DNA of 6,961 nt from Candidatus Woesearchaeota archaeon. Lineage in GTDB: Archaea; Nanobdellota; Nanobdellia; Woesearchaeales; UBA525. Positions 5,723-6,961 of this stretch are shown here, in pieces (within the stretch, counting starts at the first letter, position 1; every line of letters begins with the position of its first letter). A program made the translations under genes and the position numbers. Location of the stretch: assembly GCA_013331575.1 (NCBI GenBank), contig DUGD01000049.1, positions 33,770-40,730 on the forward strand, in the 5' to 3' direction. The notes below the pieces were generated by a model. It saw nothing but the letters and a program-made list of their open reading frames with translations. It made no database searches and was not told the DNA's origin.

Positions 5723-6475
5723 ATGGCATATTGCCCTACACAGGTGGATTCCATGCTCCAGAAGGAGATGCAGATTACTCAACATACCGTCTTCAAGCCC
5801 TCTTTCGGCGAGAAGGGCACGCGTAGCGATGCCGACAATGCAGCGCACGCGAACGGCCTCAAGACGGGCACGACCACGCTCGGCATCATCTGCAAAGACT
5901 GCGTCGTCATGGCAGCCGATAAACGCGCCACTGCCGGAACAATGATCGTCGATAAAAAGGTCGAGAAAGTCCGTCCGGTCACGAAACATATAGCGATAAC
6001 CACGGCCGGAAGCGTCTCAGACATCCAACTCCTCTACAAGTATCTTGGCGCAGAGCTCAAGATAAAGCACTTACGCGCGGGGAAAGAGGCGACGATAAAG
6101 GAAGCCTCGAACCTCCTCTCGGGATGGGTCTACGGCCTCCTGCGCTCGAGCTATGGGATTGCGCACTTCCTCGTGGGCGGATATGACACCAAACCGCAAC
6201 TCTTCGATGTATATCCTGACGGCAGCGTCACAGATGTCGATGATTACGTGACAAGCGGGTCCGGCAGCGTCTTCGCTCTCGGCGTGCTCGAATCGCAATA
6301 CAAGAAGAACATGACTGCTGAAGAGGGTGTGCTGCTCGCGCTCAAGGCGATCAATACCGCACTGGCCCGCGATAGCGCGAGCGGTAACGGCATCGATGTC
6401 TATGTTATCGACAAGAACGGCTATCGCAAGGCCGCATCGAAGGTGGTCGGCACGTCCGCAGATAACAATCAGTGA
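5723..6475 (+). CDS. psmB: 20S proteasome beta subunit (proteolytic, threonine protease)
   Basis: This is the catalytic beta subunit of the archaeal 20S proteasome, which forms the two inner rings of the core particle and degrades unfolded proteins in the cytoplasm. It has 250 residues. The maturation site is KTG|TTTLGI, so Thr50 becomes the N-terminal nucleophile Thr1. Counting from it, Asp17 is D66 in MAADKRAT and Lys33 is K82 in KKVEKV. The SGSGS stretch (178-182) and RDSASGNG (216-223) supply the expected Ser129-like and Asp166/Ser169-like residues. VVMAADKRATAG and FALGVLE are family hallmarks. The mature part is 201 residues, the usual size. The 49-residue propeptide is long for an archaeon, where many have about 6-12 residues (Haloferax has a comparably long one). 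Initiation at 5753 would shorten it to 39. The gene has its own promoter; the alpha subunit is not in the window. aCPSF1 follows, a recurrent archaeal arrangement. Confidence 0.97.
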   Translation: MAYCPTQVDSMLQKEMQITQHTVFKPSFGEKGTRSDADNAAHANGLKTGTTTLGIICKDCVVMAADKRATAGTMIVDKKVEKVRPVTKHIAITTAGSVSDIQLLYKYLGAELKIKHLRAGKEATIKEASNLLSGWVYGLLRSSYGIAHFLVGGYDTKPQLFDVYPDGSVTDVDDYVTSGSGSVFALGVLESQYKKNMTAEEGVLLALKAINTALARDSASGNGIDVYVIDKNGYRKAASKVVGTSADNNQ

Positions 6476-6508
6476 TACCTAGACATACCACACAATCCCG
6501 AACATAAT

Positions 6509-6534
6509 CCTCTTTTGCTCTTGCATCTTCGTCC
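6509..6534 (+). terminator. Pyrimidine-rich tract after psmB, possible transcript end
   Basis: About 34 nt after the psmB stop the RNA-like strand becomes almost purine-free, including a TTTT at 6513-6516. U-rich tracts without a hairpin are typical of archaeal termination and of aCPSF1 cleavage sites. The T-run is short, so this is only a candidate. Confidence 0.35.
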
Positions 6535-6592
6535 GTGCACCAATCGCGCGGCCATGAGCACTGTTTGACACGTCATGGTCGATAGACGGACG
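6530..6592 (+). ncRNA. Nested stem-loop upstream of aCPSF1, possible structured leader or small RNA
   Basis: Two nested stems are visible. The outer is CGTCCGT (6530-6536) with ACGGACG (6586-6592), 7 bp. The inner is CGGCCATGA (6549-6557) with TCATGGTCG (6573-6581), 9 bp including one G-U, closing a 15-nt loop. Between them is an asymmetric internal loop of 12 and 4 nt. It ends 100 nt before the aCPSF1 start. I cannot match it to a known RNA family. An H/ACA-like reading is conceivable, since AGA/ACA follows at 6596-6600, but no clear kink-turn is seen. Chance pairing also remains possible. Confidence 0.35.
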
Positions 6593-6692
6593 TTCAGACA
6601 GATTAATGCGACCGATAGCCGCCAACCAGAACACCAATTAACCATCTCAATCAACATCTAAGACCTATCTACCGCAACAAGGCTGATACCAT

Positions 6693-6961
6693 ATGACAAC
6701 TGAGATCATTAAAGAGATAATGAAGCACGTCCCGAACGACAAAGTATCCGATGTAGCGTTCGAGGCGGCGAACATCGTGCTCTACACGAAAGACAAGAAA
6801 TTCCTCTTCAACGACGAAGGCATGGTGCGCAACGCGGTGAACGCCATCAAGAAACGCGTCGAATTACGTCCCGATCCAAGCATGTGCCTGGAACAAGAAG
6901 ACGCGCAGAAAGCCATCCGCAAGATACTCGGAAGCGACGCCGGAATCGATGAGATGACGTT
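6693..6961 (+). CDS. aCPSF1: aCPSF1, KH-domain beta-CASP ribonuclease (transcription termination factor), 3'-truncated
   Basis: Only the first 89 complete codons are inside the window and no stop is reached. The visible part is the N-terminal KH-like region of archaeal CPSF1, a metallo-beta-lactamase/beta-CASP endoribonuclease that cleaves U-rich RNA 3' ends and drives transcription termination. The identifying segments are VAFEAANIVLYTKDKKFLF, corresponding to the family's IEFEGP-x-IVIYTK-like strand, then KKRVELRPDPSM, corresponding to RKRIVVRPDPSV-like, and EDAQKAIRKILGSDAGIDEM, corresponding to the family's helix followed by the AGI turn. The catalytic HxHxDH motif lies beyond the edge. 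The start ATG is preceded by a weak AAGG (6679-6682). psmB lies 217 nt upstream, as in several archaea. No convincing TATA box of its own is seen, so it may be read from the psmB promoter or from an atypical promoter. Confidence 0.9.
   Translation, partial: MTTEIIKEIMKHVPNDKVSDVAFEAANIVLYTKDKKFLFNDEGMVRNAVNAIKKRVELRPDPSMCLEQEDAQKAIRKILGSDAGIDEMT

Noticed and set aside
1..6961. CRISPR arrays, tRNA/rRNA genes, transposases, defence or toxin modules
   Set aside because: No regularly spaced repeats, T-loop/acceptor patterns, transposase motifs or toxin-antitoxin pairs were found by reading both strands.

Overview
The window looks like a chromosomal segment of an archaeon. Three things point there: a 20S proteasome beta subunit with an N-terminal nucleophile threonine, the start of the archaeal KH/beta-CASP nuclease aCPSF1 next to it, and pilin-like proteins with archaeal class III signal peptides. 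TATA-box promoters and Shine-Dalgarno sites fit as well. The T-Y-G-W motif in the pilin core recalls pilin-like proteins of DPANN-type archaea; that is recollection, so the lineage is only a suggestion. All convincing genes lie on the + strand.

Region 1 (2-3186) is the motor and platform of a type IV pilus-like machine. It holds a 5'-truncated VirB11/TadA/EpdL-type secretion ATPase, then two single-domain T2SF membrane proteins (TadB/TadC-like, comparable to EpdJ/EpdK of Methanococcus). Leaders of 81 and 152 nt separate the three genes.

Region 2 (3187-3430) is about 240 nt without a believable gene. Region 3 (3431-5506) starts with a strong TATA box and carries a compact pilin operon. A small two-helix membrane protein of unknown function overlaps pilin 1 by one base; pilin 2 follows after 51 nt, and pilin 3 one base after pilin 2. 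The three pilins share an almost superimposable N-terminal core, with cysteines at exactly +40 and +48 of the mature chain, and a common C-terminal strand ending in V-Q. ATPase, platform and pilins together would form a cell-surface filament. No prepilin peptidase is in view.

Region 4 (5507-6961) is housekeeping. psmB has its own TATA promoter and an unusually long 49-residue propeptide. Next comes a 217-nt spacer with a pyrimidine tract and a nested stem-loop. Last is the first 89 codons of aCPSF1, the archaeal 3'-end-processing and transcription-termination nuclease, which runs off the right edge. Proteasome beta beside aCPSF1 is a recurrent archaeal gene pair (for example MJ1237/MJ1236).
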